Assembly (NCBI RefSeq): GCF_017562075.2
Contig: NC_054084.1
Span: 7,358,001 to 7,422,000, forward strand
Source of the DNA: Anopheles merus
Lineage: Eukaryota > Arthropoda > Insecta > Diptera > Culicidae
Length of the DNA stretch: 64,000 nucleotides
Reading direction: 5' to 3'
The translations under genes were made by a program, and so were the position numbers. Positions 35,030 through 49,500 of the stretch are shown here, in pieces (the first letter of the stretch is position 1; each line of letters opens with the position of its first letter). The notes beneath the pieces were generated by a model, which saw nothing but the letters and a program-made list of their open reading frames with translations, did no database searches and was not told where the DNA came from.

Positions 35030-38000
35030 GCAAAAGAGTGCAAAACAAAATCGTTACACAAGTGCAGCCGAAAAATAAGCGTAATCACACCCGACACACT
35101 AACGAGCGATTCGAGCGAGAACATCCTCCGTATCGTATCGATTCCCACACACGCCCAAGGAGAAAAGTAAAAGTGAATCACCTCGCCAGTGCGTCCCTCG
35201 CTACCGCACCCGCAAACCGAAACGAAACTTGCCAAAAAAAAGGCCTCTTGTCTTGGCGAATCTTGTCGACAGGATGATGCCAAGATCAGCGAGATCCCAG
35301 CCGTACCAGGGAAGACACACGCACACTGCACCGGCATCGAGCTGCACCGAACTGAAAGTAAACCTCATCCCAAAATCGGTAGTTCTCGGCGTGGTTGCTT
35401 TTTGCTTGCCAACGACCCGGCATCGCTACAGCGGGAATGGTGACGCGTCCGCCTTTTTTCTCTTATTAAATCCCACGAGGACGCTCACTTTCAGTGCGCA
35501 CCTTTACGAAAGCAAACGTTGCGGAGGGAAACGGAAGACCCCCAAAAAGCATATCGCTCCATGCGCATCCGCTGCGACCGTCGCAAGCGGGGATCGAAAT
35601 TTAAAAATTATGTTCATCCCGAAGTCCCTCTTCTCCTCGTACACCACTGCGCCGTGATTGTGCATGCTTAAATTCCGTTAATTTAATTTACAAAAAAGAA
35701 AAGAACGAGGTTAGCGTACGTAGTTTTGTTTCGTCTCGTCCGTGGCATCGCTTGGTCCTGCCTGATTACCACTGGCGGTGGTAATTAAAGCCTCGCCGAA
35801 ACTCGCCTGCCCGCCAAATATGCGCAACGAACGCGTGGAAACCACTAACGAGTGACGATTGTTGTTTGTTTTGCTTTTGCAATGAACCACTATGCCTCCC
35901 GTCGTCTCGATACGCCATTAATTGCCGCAACCGAGCATCATCGCTTTATTATGCGAGCATCTTTGTTTCGTTTGCCTTTCGGGGGGGGGGGGGGGGGGAC
36001 AAAGCGAACCTTTCTTTGGGTATGATGGTATCCGCTCACCATTCCTGGCATGTTTGACTCTTTTGGAATTGATCAAGTGATTGTGTTTTACAGCAAGAGA
36101 GATGGTGCTTTGAGGCATGTTTTCGCATAATGAAATAGCTTGTGAAGGTTTTATAGTTTTGTTAAATATTACTCAAGGAATTTTGGCAACTATATTTCAT
36201 TACGTACGCAATACACAGCAATTACATCTTGCTTATCATACACAACTCCATAAATTCCACTTTAAACCACATCCTTTTCGCGTTTCACTTGCTCCGCTTG
36301 CTCATCAAATCAACAATGGCCCAATAGTGCTGCGCGTGCACACTTTCTTGCACTTTCTGAGAAAAGTTAATTTGACCTTAAATCTTCTCCGTTATCTCCG
36401 AACAGGGGGGGAGGTACCGCCCCAGCACGAAACAGGCCGCAACCGCCCCGCAACTGCGTACAAACCTGCGCGTCATCAAGGCTGCTGCTCCGGTTTAGGT
36501 GGCCTACATAAAACGCACTGCTTAATGATAACATTTCATTAGCGTTGTCGCAAACGGATCCGCTGCTCTCCCTTCCCACTTCCCCAAAATGTGCCAGCCC
36601 CATGTGCTGCGTGAAGTGCAAATTGGCCGTCACTTGCTCGGAGCGTCGCACTGTGTGCAGTGCGCTGGAAAAAGTGCGAATGGAAATTATAGCCTCGTCG
36701 CTCGCGAAACCCCGAAAAACAGCCACAGACCGCCAAGCTTTTCGGGGCGATTCAGAAATAAACGCTCCGGACGCAAAATAATACCGAACACGACCAGCGA
36801 CCGACTGGCCACGGGGGCCACGAAAAAGAAAACTCAAACGCACTCATACACATCCCTTTGCACCGACCACGGTGCGGGACACCTGACCAAGCTCGTTGGC
36901 AGTTAGTGTGTGTCTGTGTGTGTGCGCGCCCCGCTGTTGCGAAATTCTACACTCCTCGTGCATCCCGTGGGCCCCGGGAATCGCAATTCTTCACCCTCCG
37001 GGGCAGATTGGGTCCCGCGTCGTCCCGGTTCGTCCGTCACCTGACAGTTATGTTGCGTTTGGATCGTAAATTTTAATGAACACGTACCCCAGGCTCTCCA
37101 CAGACACTGCTCCCTCCCTTGCGCGCATTCATTGCGGCCTCTTCCTATCATCGTCCGCTCAACGCAGGCTGGTACAACAGCTCCCATCCCCTCTGCCGCG
37201 TGCGCATAAATAAAACCGAACAAAAACAAGGCGCTGAAGGAAATCAAGCAGCGAACACGATAATTCGGAGCAAAACATCATGGGTGACATTCGCTCGTTC
37301 CGGTTTGTCTCTTTCTTTTTTCTTTTTGTTTTTCGGGCGTCTAACGGATGAAGATGTTCGCATTTATATTAATGCGCAGCTCTTACGGTACATTCCTGGC
37401 CCGGTATCGCCCGGTCTGCGGGTCATTCCCTCGCACAGCATGATTTGTTGCGGCTGGGAAAGGTGGAGCGATTCCTGTGCGGTTGGCCCGGGTGGTGCAT
37501 TTCGTTGATAAGGTGTGAAATTTGTCGCGCTTTTGCACGAACGAAAACTGATACACTCGGCAAGGCGTCAGGTGTTGAGCAGCCCCCCGGGCTGGTGAAT
37601 GATATCCGCAAGATGAATCAGACGTACAGCGTACAGTTACGTTTAGTTTTATCAAATAAATGTATACGGATGTAGGTAAAACTATAAACATTTTTCATCA
37701 CCTTCCGGAGCTCTGAAAGTTGAAGAGAAAGTTAAATTTTTATAAAATTTTCTTGTTTGTCTTGATAAAATATAATGGAAACTTTTAGCTGTAGTTTATA
37801 CAAATTCTTTTCACAATAACCCACCCCGTTTGCACGCCAATCACTTTTTTAATGCATTCTATGGACAAATCATCCCCAAAAACTGTCTCCCTAACAATGC
37901 TGCGTGAAATTAAATCCAACTTAATCTTAGCACCACAAATGACGATAAAAATCACCATCCAGGAAGAGAATTTCGCTCACGCAAAGCATTCAAGTCACCG

Positions 38001-41000
38001 GATGAAACTCCCATCCCAGCTCGAATCTGCAATTGTATCGCATTGTTGTGCACCCGGTCCGTGCACCCATACGCAACGCTTTAACGAGACGGACAAGATG
38101 AAACCTTTTGCTTACCGAATTTCGTGATTGTGCATCTTGACAAATATCTCACAACTGATGCACCCACTGTAACGAGGTGAACATACCAAAATAACGCCAA
38201 ACCAAAATAAGATGATGTTTTGATGCTTAAATTGAGAGTTGGATTAAGTTCATCCTGTGACTGTTCTGTGTGACTGTGTGTGTCGCTTTTATTTATTTGT
38301 AACCTTTGCATTGCGGGTCGCATAGGCAATCAGTGCGTGCATGTGATCGCGTTTCTTTCCTCTCTCTCTCCGGTGCATGTGATGTGTAAGATCATCCGCC
38401 ACGGAGTGGCTTGATCTCCTGGGCAGGCAGGAGGAAAACATCAAAAAAGTTTAATTGATTCTGACAGTTGAAGGTAATTGGATCTGTGGCGGTAGGATGG
38501 GTTTTGATGGTTGATGGTTGACCTTTTTTTTATTCATTCTCTTTCTATGTTGTCCTCAGTACAAAACTGTGACAGATCGATGATGCAGAGGAGTTTCAAC
38601 ATTTGGAAATTGATCCAAGGTTTATCGTTTTTTGATGGTGATTTACTTGCAGTGCAGGGAGTGTCTGTGCTGTCAAGGTTAGTGTATCGGCGTCATTGTA
38701 AGTGGACCCCGTAAGCATGCTTTATGGCTTTAATGCTAGAATAGCTTCGTACTCTCATGTATCATTCCTTATTATAGTTTAAAAAGTAACACACTAAGAT
38801 AAATGAGCGATGAACTTGATCTTTTAAATAAATCTTCTTAACAAGCTTACCTAATTGACTCATCGTAATCGCTCCAGCACTTCCACGCCGGGCACCAAAC
38901 CGGGCACCTCATATAAAAAGGCGAGTTAATTATCAAGTAATCAACCGATCAAGCTAATTTATGCATACACTAACCCCCGTCCTAAACCGATCGGCGACAG
39001 TATCGGCGAAAGCTTTTACTGCTAGCCCCTAGCTGCTAGCTTATGCCACTCGCGTACCGTATCGCACCATTTTATGGCCCATTTCGATCCCGGGGCCCTT
39101 TTTCACCCCCCACGCAAGCCTTCCCACGCGGGATGCACTTTACGGGTACGGCCACATATTCTTTCATCTGCGCTGGGCATTAAAAATCCACAGCATACCG
39201 ATCGGAATCTTTATTGCAATTGCAATTAAAAATTGACTCCCGAAAAACCAAACCCCGGTCGTCGTCGGTTCTCGCTCGCATCACGCTCACCATTGCAGAC
39301 CATCCTCTGGGTGCCGACTGTGCCCGGTGCCGAAACGACCGATGCAAACGCAAAACTCCCATTTGAAGTTAAGTACCGCAATCGATCAGTCAGCGCAACG
39401 ATGCCGATCAGATATGTTTATGGACGGATGCACTGACGAGGCTGCTGGGGTGTGTAAATGCAATGGAGTGGAGCTTTTTTGGAGGCTCACACCCGAAAAA
39501 GGATCGTGCGCTGCAACGCTGCACGGTAGCCCATTTCGGTGCATTTTTAAAGACAGCAATAGTGCAAACATTAAACTGAAACGATCCGGTAAGAACGGGT
39601 TCTTTTTGCTTCATTTTCTTGATTTTTTTTTTGTGTTTCATACACAAATTTACGGCTCGAGTTTGATCATCGGCCGCACCGAAAACTAGCTTATCTTGGG
39701 GTAAGATTGATTGAACCGAACCCGATTTTACCTCTGCTAATTATTGGGGATAAAAGATTTCAACGCAACCGAAGCCGACGAACCCGCATGCGCTCGCGCC
39801 CATGTGTTTTATTTTGCAATGCAGTACTTCTTTTTTTGCCTTCTGCTGAACGCTGCAACATTTGGTCGACCATATCGTAAATCTTATCATCGAGAAGCGG
39901 GCAACAACCACACAGGAAAAAAAGAACTGCCAGCCAAATTCATCCCGATCGACCGATCGATCAATCTGCTGCAGGCCGTGCCGGTATAGTCAAAACTCGC
40001 GCTCGTAGGAAGACGATTGCTAACGGTACCCTGGAACGACATTGGTTAAAAGCTTTGACATTTTGCCGTCCGGTCGGGGTCGTCCCCGGCATATGGGTTG
40101 TATGCGTTGCACCCAAGAAAGAAACAAAAACCTTCCCCAGCTCTTCCTGATCGGCAAGATTGCACACGTTGAGGTGGTCGTTTCAGTGGGATTTTTTTGC
40201 TGCACAACTAAATTATTGGTTATTTTCGTCTCAAATTTTATTTCCCTGCTCTAATGCGCTAGGATGTCTTTTTTTTGTTTTTTGAGGAGGAAAAAAGGCT
40301 TTTGTTCCGCTTTCAGAGCGGTGGTGCATTTTGCTAAGCACAGTTTAGCTTGCTGATTGCACCGCCATAAACGGCTGTAGCCTACTCAGATTTAGCAGAA
40401 GCTTTACAGCACCCCATGAGGTCCACTAACTGGGTCAAGCGTTTGCTTCTTAAGCGCTCTTTGCTGCGAAGAAGAGTTTTATTCTCTCCTGTTAGAATAA
40501 GCGATTTAAATCCAAACCAGTGCAACCAGCGCGTGATAGTCCTACCATCCCAAAAAAGGAAAGCCCAAATCCAATACCAAAAGGAAGACATCACACAAAG
40601 CTATCGCGTGGCTTTTGATTGCCGATTTTCTGCCCCATCTTTACCCAAAGACGATGTTGATGAAGTTCTGATTAGGCAGAAATAAATGTACAAAAACAAA
40701 CGAAGCAATCTGCACTATTCCCCGGGCCGCTCGGCGATGCATGCCTCTCAATTCGGGCGGATTGGAAAATTAGCATAGTATAAACTTTACAACTACCCAC
40801 TTTAACCTACACTCCGTGGCTCCCCGACGGACGGGCATCTTTCGAGACGACATGTCTGCATCTCAATCGCCATCGCGAACCCATTCTCTATTGCCCCAGC
40901 CCCAACATCTGCATCATTGCAAAATGCAGCAATATAATGTTTATGGCACACCATACAAATTCAAATACAAACAACAGCATTTGAAGCTATAGACAGGATT

Positions 41001-42728
41001 GTTTCTCAAATTTATTTGTTTTGCATTTATGACGCGTGGAATTATACTTTGATGGTGGTTTTCCCCTTTTTTCTGTGTCGCATTATTTGCATTTTGCATT
41101 TGTCTCTCGCTCTCTTCTCTATGCAGTACTGGCTGCGTCCTTATTTAGATTGCCTGATAATCTCTGGCCAGCTAGAGAAGGAAGGAGTCGAAAAATTGTG
41201 CTCAATTTGCAGCGAAACGATGTCAAAAAACGCGGCTACGATCCCGGAACACGCTCGTCTCCTACGAGCACTTTGCTTTAAGTTTCCTTTTTTCTCTCCT
41301 GAGATAAAAGCCATCACTTTCATTTCCGTTTGCGTTCTGCATTCGTCTGCAGTGGCCGTGAACTCCGCTTACCGTTCGTGCAAATTTTATGACAGCACCG
41401 TCTGCACGGAATACAATAATCTACCCAGAGCGTTCCCGCAAGGTAAATCTGGGTCTGCTAATAGGATTGGTTTTTGCATAATTCTAAAATCGAAACGCAA
41501 ATCTACAATCAATAAAACCCGTATTAAGCGACCGTGTGATCCATCTGACGTCGAATGAAGTTAAGAATCAAAGTGGACCAGTTGGCGGGAATGTGTTTCA
41601 TTTTGTGATCTGAATTTAGAAGCTTTTATTACGTTTGTTACGTCACTCTCACTTTCCAGCCCCCATCCAGCGGCGTTTGTTCTGCAATCTGAAACGTATC
41701 ATTTAAATGTAAATGGACTCATGTCCTAGTTAAATCCAGCACAGAAGCACACATTACATCCGATCACAGGAGGACCAAACGGTACCCGGATCACTTTGCT
41801 CCTTTTCTCTCCCCCACGTTAAGACCTTGACGATCGATCACAAGCCACATCACAAATCCCAACTCTTCGCACACCGCCAATTCCACGCCACATTCCAATG
41901 TCCTATGTCGAAGCCAGTTCCAGATGTTGCTCGCTGGACGTTCGCTTTTCATCGGCATAACGCTTCATCCACTCCACCACACCATTCCACGTACAGACAC
42001 ACACACAGAGGAGTTCAGAGGGTAAACATAGTTATTTGGAGCGAATGACCGTTGATGATAGGTATTCAAATGAACTGCAACCATTCGACCCCGAGCGTCT
42101 GCGATTCGAGCTCGTCGAGCTTAAAGCCACACATCACTGTATGCACTTTATCCACCGTGCGCCAGTGCTGAGGGGGTATTGGAATTTGCAGACATCACCT
42201 TTCCAGGAAATTACGTGTGTGGTTGCCTTCTGGTTTTAATTTCGATTCGGACGAAACGTCCATTTAGCACGCTTCCAAATACCGTTTCGCGGGTCGATAA
42301 GACCTCGCCGGTGGCACTTCTACCGTGTTTTGTCGCTACCGAAGTCATCAGCGAGGAGATATGGGATCACGGAATGGAGCGTTGCAGCCGGAGTACTTTC
42401 ACCTGGTAGAAATTGGAACGCAAAATGGGATATCACAGCAGTACGGAAGCTTCGCAGTGGGACGAATGATAAACAGTGAATCAATAGCTTGATATGGAAT
42501 AACTACGGTGCTGATGTACTTTTGTGAAAGCTTCAGCTGTACTTTAGCATTAAAATTTACTTTTTAAACATTTCAACCATTTCAAAATGTACCTTTCAAA
42601 CCAAAAAACTGACACCAAAATCTATCAAATGCGCAACACCTTTCATCAATCATTCCACCCGCAAACTAGCGAGCATTTCAATGAAGGTGATCACATTGTG
42701 ATTCACAGTCTACGAATAAAATCTCTTG
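35030..42728. other. Long stretch without a recognisable gene
   Basis: Scattered frames below 180 codons, none recognised. The frame at 40416-40685 (+) is basic, reads QSYRVAFDCRFSAPSLP near its end and stops inside AAATAAATG; it is unproven. The frame at 41016-41558 (+) has an N-terminal hydrophobic region and several cysteines but no codon bias. Composition flips occur near 36.2, 37.8, 38.8 and 42.5 kb. Confidence 0.5.
35981..35998 (+). repeat. Poly-G tract, 18 bases
   Basis: An uninterrupted run of 18 G follows TTTGCCTTTC and precedes ACAAAG. It resembles the 21-base run at 18959 in being preceded by a T/C-rich stretch. Confidence 0.95.
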
Positions 42729-42744
42729 CTCTCTCTCTCTCTCT
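42729..42744 (+). repeat. CT dinucleotide repeat, GAGA-type
   Basis: Eight perfect CT units, followed by TTAGTAGTAGTA. No coding frame is associated with it. Confidence 0.95.
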
Positions 42745-43747
42745 TTAGTAGTAGTAAAACAAGAGAAACAAACATCAACCGCGGGACGAAAAGCAACAAA
42801 GCCTAGTTCGTCACATTTCGTGCCACCCAGAAAAGCAAACGCAGCACTTCGAACGCGATACGATCCCTATCAGGATCGCCTCCCACCCGTGGTGACAATA
42901 TTAAATAAGTTTTTTCTTCTTCCTCCTCCTCCTCCACTGTTTTGGCGAAGTGACGAACAAGAAATGAACTCCTCCAGAAACTGCCGAACTCAATTACGAT
43001 AAAATCAATCCCGGAATCAAAATCACGGTGAAGCTGAAGCTTCGAGCAACACGCTCACAGGAAAAGGAAAAGTTTTGTAGAAGAAGCTTTATCCGCTGCT
43101 TCAAAATCGAGCGACAAGCAATATATAAAAACAAACAATGATCGACATTAAATGCGAGCGCCATTCTCCTTTCATCGCGGAACGGATTTTTTTTTATATT
43201 TTCGGCCACAGTGCAGACCGAAGGGATCTCTCGACTCGAAATCAATGATCGGTTTTTTGGATCAGCTGCGAAATTGAGACACTTTGCTCCGGTGGTGATC
43301 CCCGTAAATGGGAGGCCCGCCCAGCCCGGCTTAAGCTCAATCCAACGCGATCAGCTCACCTACGCATCCCCACACCCCCAGACTCTCTAACCGGGCACTT
43401 AAAAGAGAGGGAATCGGCAAGAAGAAGGAAAAAAACGCTCACATGCCACCTAGCAAAAGATCACGTTTGCGTAAATCCCAACAAAAGCACATTTCTTCGT
43501 CAGCAAACCCATCAACAGATCGTTTTTGTAAGGTGTACGATCTTTTTTTCTCTCTCCTGGACAGCTCAGAAGCCCACCAGCGAACATCTGAGTCCGATGT
43601 GGTCATTTGAAACAAAATTGAAGCATAAATGTCTGCAATAGAGATAACGAATATGGCAGAGACGCCGTCGCATCATCCGCGAAACGAGCTTTGCGGAACG
43701 CGCTGAGTATGAATCTTTCACATTTTAGACTAGTGCTGGCCTGTTCG

Positions 43748-43766
43748 GTGTGTGTGTGTGTGTGTG
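43748..43766 (+). repeat. GT dinucleotide repeat
   Basis: A perfect GT/TG run of 19 bases. It is the longest of several GT or CA microsatellites in the window; others are at 9919-9933, 25411-25423 and 45624-45639. Confidence 0.95.
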
Positions 43767-45422
43767 GATTGCGAGGGAGATTAAGTTTCCGTCCACAGGG
43801 CCTTTTTACTTACACATCTCCTAGATACACCTGCGCATCGCACGGGACGCATCGCCGGCCCGAAAAAAGTGACGATAAAAAGCGCGCGCCAGGTACACCC
43901 GAGCTCTACCTACAGGGAAGGCTTCAAGATTTATGCGCCTCGGTGAAGGTTAATTACCTTACTTTAACAAATTTATTCACCACCGAAACACCGGCTGAGT
44001 GACTGCTACGATGGCGTAGAAACGAAACGAAAAAAAAAAACGCACACCCTGTGATGCGATGCGGTTGCGATGAATACAAAACGAACAAGCACATTAAACC
44101 CTCGTGGCTGTCTCCCACCCCGGGGACCCCGGCTGGATATGGTCCGTGTGTCGCACGAGCCAAAACGACTCCACCACACGCCGGTACTGTTTTGCTTTGG
44201 CTGGCCCGTTTGTGCCGGTAATAGGTCGCTAATCTCGCCTGCAAATATGTTTATATCCACCTGACCGCCCGGTCGGTCATGATGTTTTTATCCGCATAAA
44301 ATATAGCATTTTTGTTCCACCGCCTTCGTAGCACCTCGACCCGATCGTGAAAGGATGTTTAGATCATCACCGGCAGAGGGTGTTTTGCTACGGTTTTCTG
44401 CAAGTGACCCATCATCTTTCCGATGTAGGATTAGCCCGCGTTACCGCACCTTTGAGGCGAACTTGCCAACACAGTCGGACACAGTCGCAGGGGGGCTTTA
44501 CTTTAAGCAGGCGAGCGTATGGCCATTTTGATAGAGTTATTAGGAGCTGGTTTTTGCGCGGGCCAGCTTAATGCGGCGGCCTGCTTGTCCCATACGCGCC
44601 GATGTGCGCCTAGATGAAGACAGCTCAGCACGGCTTATAGGTCGGGTGATTGTCGTTGGCGTATTGAGTGGCTCTTAAGGAAGATTTACTAGCTTTAACG
44701 AGGGCATGCTAGTCTTTTTTTGTTTGTGGTGCAGGTGTGTTGGTACGAAAATGATAATAAAAACTCCAGCGATGACCGAGTAACGTGGCGCATCTTTTTC
44801 GGACCAAGTTGGCTATTAAAAGTCTGCTAAACGATGATTTTGAGACGTAATTTTTTTTCATGATTTTCATCAGTGATGTAACATTTGTCATACGTTAATT
44901 GGATATCATGTAATTAGTACTCTTTTTCTATGCTAAAACACTCTATTTTTATCATGTTATTTGCCCTGCCAATGTACAGATCATTTTGAATTGTTTAATC
45001 GTTTATTATACTGACTCCTTTTTGAGGTGATTCAATCTGATATAAATCAATTTCATAACAATCCTTCAGTAAAATCATGCATCCAATGTCATCACCTCAA
45101 ACGATTAGAATCGTTGCGCATAAACTATGTAAAACACTTTGCTAGGACACACAATCGGCAAACCGTCCCCTATAGTTCTTACTCTCAATTCATTACCCTT
45201 CTAAGGCTAAGGCAAATCAATGACTCAATCGATCGTGTTGCGTGCCGACTCGTCAACGCTGACAAACGCAGTACGGCAAGCGCTAACGATACGACGGCTG
45301 CAGTGCCTTAAGTATCGACCGCTTGCTTCGTTTCGGGTCAGAAGCTTTGCAGAAAATCCTCACGCTCAATAAACAACAAAAAATGGAAACCAAACTGCTA
45401 GAATTGAGAGCCACAGTGAGAA

Positions 45423-45439
45423 AGAGAGAGAGAGAGAGA
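45423..45439 (+). repeat. AG dinucleotide repeat, GAGA-type
   Basis: A perfect AG run of 17 bases followed, after one T, by AGAGA. Such tracts are binding sites for GAGA factor (Trithorax-like) in flies. A TTAATTAATT word lies about 27 bases downstream, at 45466-45475. Confidence 0.95.
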
Positions 45440-45623
45440 TAGAGAAGGCAATGGTGAACTTCGATTTAATTAATTTTGACTCTAATTCCTTCGGAATCAT
45501 TTTTCCTATCCAATCGTTTTGCGGCTGATTTATGGCGTCAAGTGTTTGATTGATGTCTTAATGGAATCTTGATCTTGAAACATATCCATTTGGAAGCATA
45601 CATTACGCGCGTGTGAGATTAAG

Positions 45624-45639
45624 CACACACACACACACA
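45624..45639 (+). repeat. CA dinucleotide repeat
   Basis: Eight perfect CA units followed by an imperfect AAACAAACACAC extension. Confidence 0.95.
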
Positions 45640-46503
45640 AACAAACACACGTACGCTGGTCGTATTTGAGTGAATCTTGACTACAGCAAAAGGGTTTCGC
45701 TGGCCGATCGAAGGTTCGTCGCTTGTGCCGGTATCGATGTCGTTTCATGCTTAACCTTGCAGCATATCAGAAGCAATCCTTGAGCCGTTTGCTTCCTTGT
45801 CGAGGTAAACATCTTACTTTACGCCTGCCACCAAGCAAACCAAGCTGCCAATTGAGCCATCCATGTGCGTTTATTCCACTAAAGTATTCTTTCCTTGAAC
45901 TTTAATACATGTAAATCGATCGCTGCTAATGGAATGGCTTGCTTCGATCATCCTAGGCGTGTCCTCTGCGTGATAATATCGTCTACCGGCTTTAGCGGCT
46001 GTTTCCGCGTTTCAGACATCCATTTCGCTTCGCCGATAATCCACAGACCAACCAGGGCCGATAAGCCTAATAAAATATAATCAACATTTATTGCCTCTCT
46101 AACACCGCGTGCGAGCGAAAGTGTGTCCTTTACGCAATGGCGAAAGATTTGGATCACGTTTTGGTGTGTTTGTGTATGTCTTTTTTTGCGAGAGATTTGT
46201 AATAAAAGCACCAACCAAAGCGGAAGAAAACAGTTGAGCACGATTTTCGATTATGACAAACGAGGAAAACGAACCAACTTTACCGCCGGTGAAAGAGTGT
46301 GTATTTTGAACCAACTCCACCACCACCACCGTCGTGGTTTGCTTCACACATCCTTGTGCGGGGCTGTCTCCCGATTCGCTTTCGACGTACCTTTCCGCTA
46401 CATCTTTGATCTAAAAAGCTCCCCACGCTCAAAATGTTAGCCTTACCCTTTGTCGTAAGCGGCTGGTTGAATGTTGCGGGCAATGTGTGCATGTTTTCTG
46501 TCC

Positions 46504-46520
46504 CTCTCTCTCTCTCTCTC
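46504..46520 (+). repeat. CT dinucleotide repeat, GAGA-type
   Basis: A perfect CT run of 17 bases. Read on the minus strand it is a GAGA-factor-type site. It lies about 1.1 kb from the AG tract at 45423. Confidence 0.95.
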
Positions 46521-49500
46521 ACTGCCTTCCTATATCGAATTTTAGGATTCGTGCTTATCGTGATAGCACGTGCCAAAAACGACTAAAACAAATGATTCCA
46601 TCGGTTTTGCGATCGTTTCGGGACCCGAAGCATGAATGGCGGAGTTTGTTTATAGCTTTTACGCCAAGTAACCTTTCCAAAATGATGCCGATTAGTTTTT
46701 TGTTCATATGTTTTCGTCCGAACGAAGTAGATGGGGAGTGAAAAGTTTGTTTATTTGGGACAGCTGGATTGTGTGAATTGGTTCTTGATGTGAATGTTGC
46801 CTTACTGTGTGTTGAGACCTTATTGCCAGTTAACTAAAACACGAAAGATTGCATTATACCATGCGTAAATCTTTCCTTCAACACGTAAATCACTATTTGC
46901 ACTATTTGGAAATGCAAGCGGCGCAATTGTTGCACCACAAAACGCTCATAAATGAAGAAGAAAAAACGAAACCATCCACCATCTTGCGAAAAATGAATAG
47001 TTTTTAATCTCTTTTTCTCACTGCCCATTGATTGGCCCCTTATGATTATCTACCATCAAGTGCGTATCTTTGCTCCAGGATCGCTTCGCCCCATAAATCA
47101 TCCCACCTCGGTTGATCATGCAACCCCCTCGGAGGGCCGCATCGCTCCCCTCTCTTCTCATCAGCTTTATGCGTGTCCCTTCGTTTTGCGCTTGGCGGCC
47201 AATATCATCACCGCTGTCGATTGCAGGTTGTGATCGTCCTTGCGTAAAGTGAAAAAAGATAAAAATAAATACACCATGCACACACATACACACACTAGCA
47301 CGCACTGTCTCTGATTGCCTATCTCGGTGCAATGAATCCCTCGCTGTATCTCATTACTCAAAATAAATATTTGCATAAAGCTTTATGACCGTAATTCTTG
47401 CTCTCATTTTCTTCTCCACTTATGACACGATGAAACGCAATCATCCCATCTAACTGTATGGGTTCAACCTGTGAGGGAAGGAAAGTAGTTGCAGACTGGG
47501 GCAGAGCATGGCGTCAGTTGCTGAGGTGCATCACGTTTACGGTGTTTCGTAACGTGTGGCCTTACGTACGTAGTGATGCTATTTGATGGCGTCTCCTTCG
47601 TTTGTGGCAAAAATAAATTTCGCTTGCTTTAGAGCTTTCTCAGCCTACCTGTCGTTGGTCCAAATCTCGTTTGAACCGTGTTTTCTATGGGCAGGATTTA
47701 CTTGCCTACTGTTAATGCTTGCCATACTTCGTTTTCACCATGCAACTTAGCCAGCATGCCTTTTCTACCAACGGGTGGTATCCTTTTTATGGTTTTGTGT
47801 CTCTTTCTTTTACAAAGCACATGTTCATCTTCGCCCCGAAATGAAGCTCCATCCAGGATCGTTCCAAAACAAACGACGAATCCTGTCGTTAAAGTTTTGC
47901 TCCGAATTAAAATTCTTCCTCATTTACTCATCCCATGACAAAACAAAAAAAAACGCTGTACGCTGGCGATGTTAATGGTAAATCACTCATGGTCATTTTG
48001 GGATGTTAAGCAGAAACACACACGCTCATTAATTTGCATCATCGAGGGAGGATCTTATTTTGGAGCTCATCCGGCTTCTACCAGGCAGCTGCACGTTCCC
48101 GCAAATCGAACCCATCCCATTACGGTACGATCCGTTTGATGGCTGCAATGTTTCACTGTTTCGATGCCAGATTGGTTCGTTTAACGACCAAACCGAGGCA
48201 CCATCATGCAAAAAGAAACTGCAGAGAAAGGTGTAATAAAACGTTCAATTATAAACTTCAAACTTTTAAGAACGACGTCCCTCGCTGGCGTCGGGAATGT
48301 CTTCATGGTGCCCGGTGCTACCAGTGAATGGTGACTTAATTATCGTCGATGAACGTTTTGTGGCACTTTTTTGCTAACGGGGTGCCTTGTCAGTCAGCCA
48401 GGTGATGGTGCTGTAGAAGGAAGGATTCGAGATGGACACAATAATTGTGCCCAATAAATCACATATTTATTCCTCGAACATTAATGCTACAAGAAAGTAA
48501 CGAGACACAGGCTGAGCGAGGATTCAATATGATCGTTTTTTTAACGATCCTTGTTAGCGTTCCTTTTACTTCTATGAGGCTGTATTTCTTGAGCCGGTAA
48601 ACGAAAGATGGATGCTTCACTATTGGCAACTTTGTCACGAAGCGTATTAAACCAGTCATTTTGTTGCTGTATTTCAACCAAATCTAGACACGACATCATT
48701 CCTCATCAGTAAACAGACCAACATTTACCTAGCGGATCAGAAGCTTTATCAAAATCCCACGTGAAAACAAATCCCTGCTGAGTGATGTAATCGATACGCG
48801 ACGCTCATTCACCTGCCACCCGTGGGTGCCAATTTATCTCACCGTTACTCATGATCGTCAGCGCTCGGTTTACAATGAACGGCACGTTGCAAATATTATC
48901 TGGCACTGGGTGCGAAAAGGGTAGCACTCGTGCACGTGTACGTCATATCACATCAATAATTAACATCTACGATACGCTTCACAGCGGATGTAATTTCTAT
49001 CTGCGTTTATCGCGAGCAAAAAAAAAAAGCACAACCAACACCTGGCAGTAGTGGCCAGTGTAGCCCGTAGTCCGTGAAAGGTACCCCCGGTCACACATTT
49101 GTCACCTTTTAATTACGACGAATCCGGTCGTAATTTACACCGCTACCCGTGACAGTTATGTTTGCTCCAATTTCAATCTTTACTGTGCTTTTTTTTGTTA
49201 TATTGTGACGCTTTTGCTTGTGAAAGTATGTGTGATGATGGAGGTATTTGGTTCCTTTTTGACATTTCTGTTTTGGGTAGAAAAAAAACATGTTGGGCAG
49301 TGCGCCAATCAAACGTTACCGGATGCTTTCCCGAATCAACTGTGAATATGAAATATGTCCCATTTTTTACATCATCGCTGTAGGATAGCGTAATATTTTG
49401 ATCTTCAATCTTGAATTGTTTTTTTTTTTTCCTTCATCCGGTGCTTTTTAATACAATTTTAATTCTTCTTCTCCCAGTTTCTCATGACTCACACTACACA

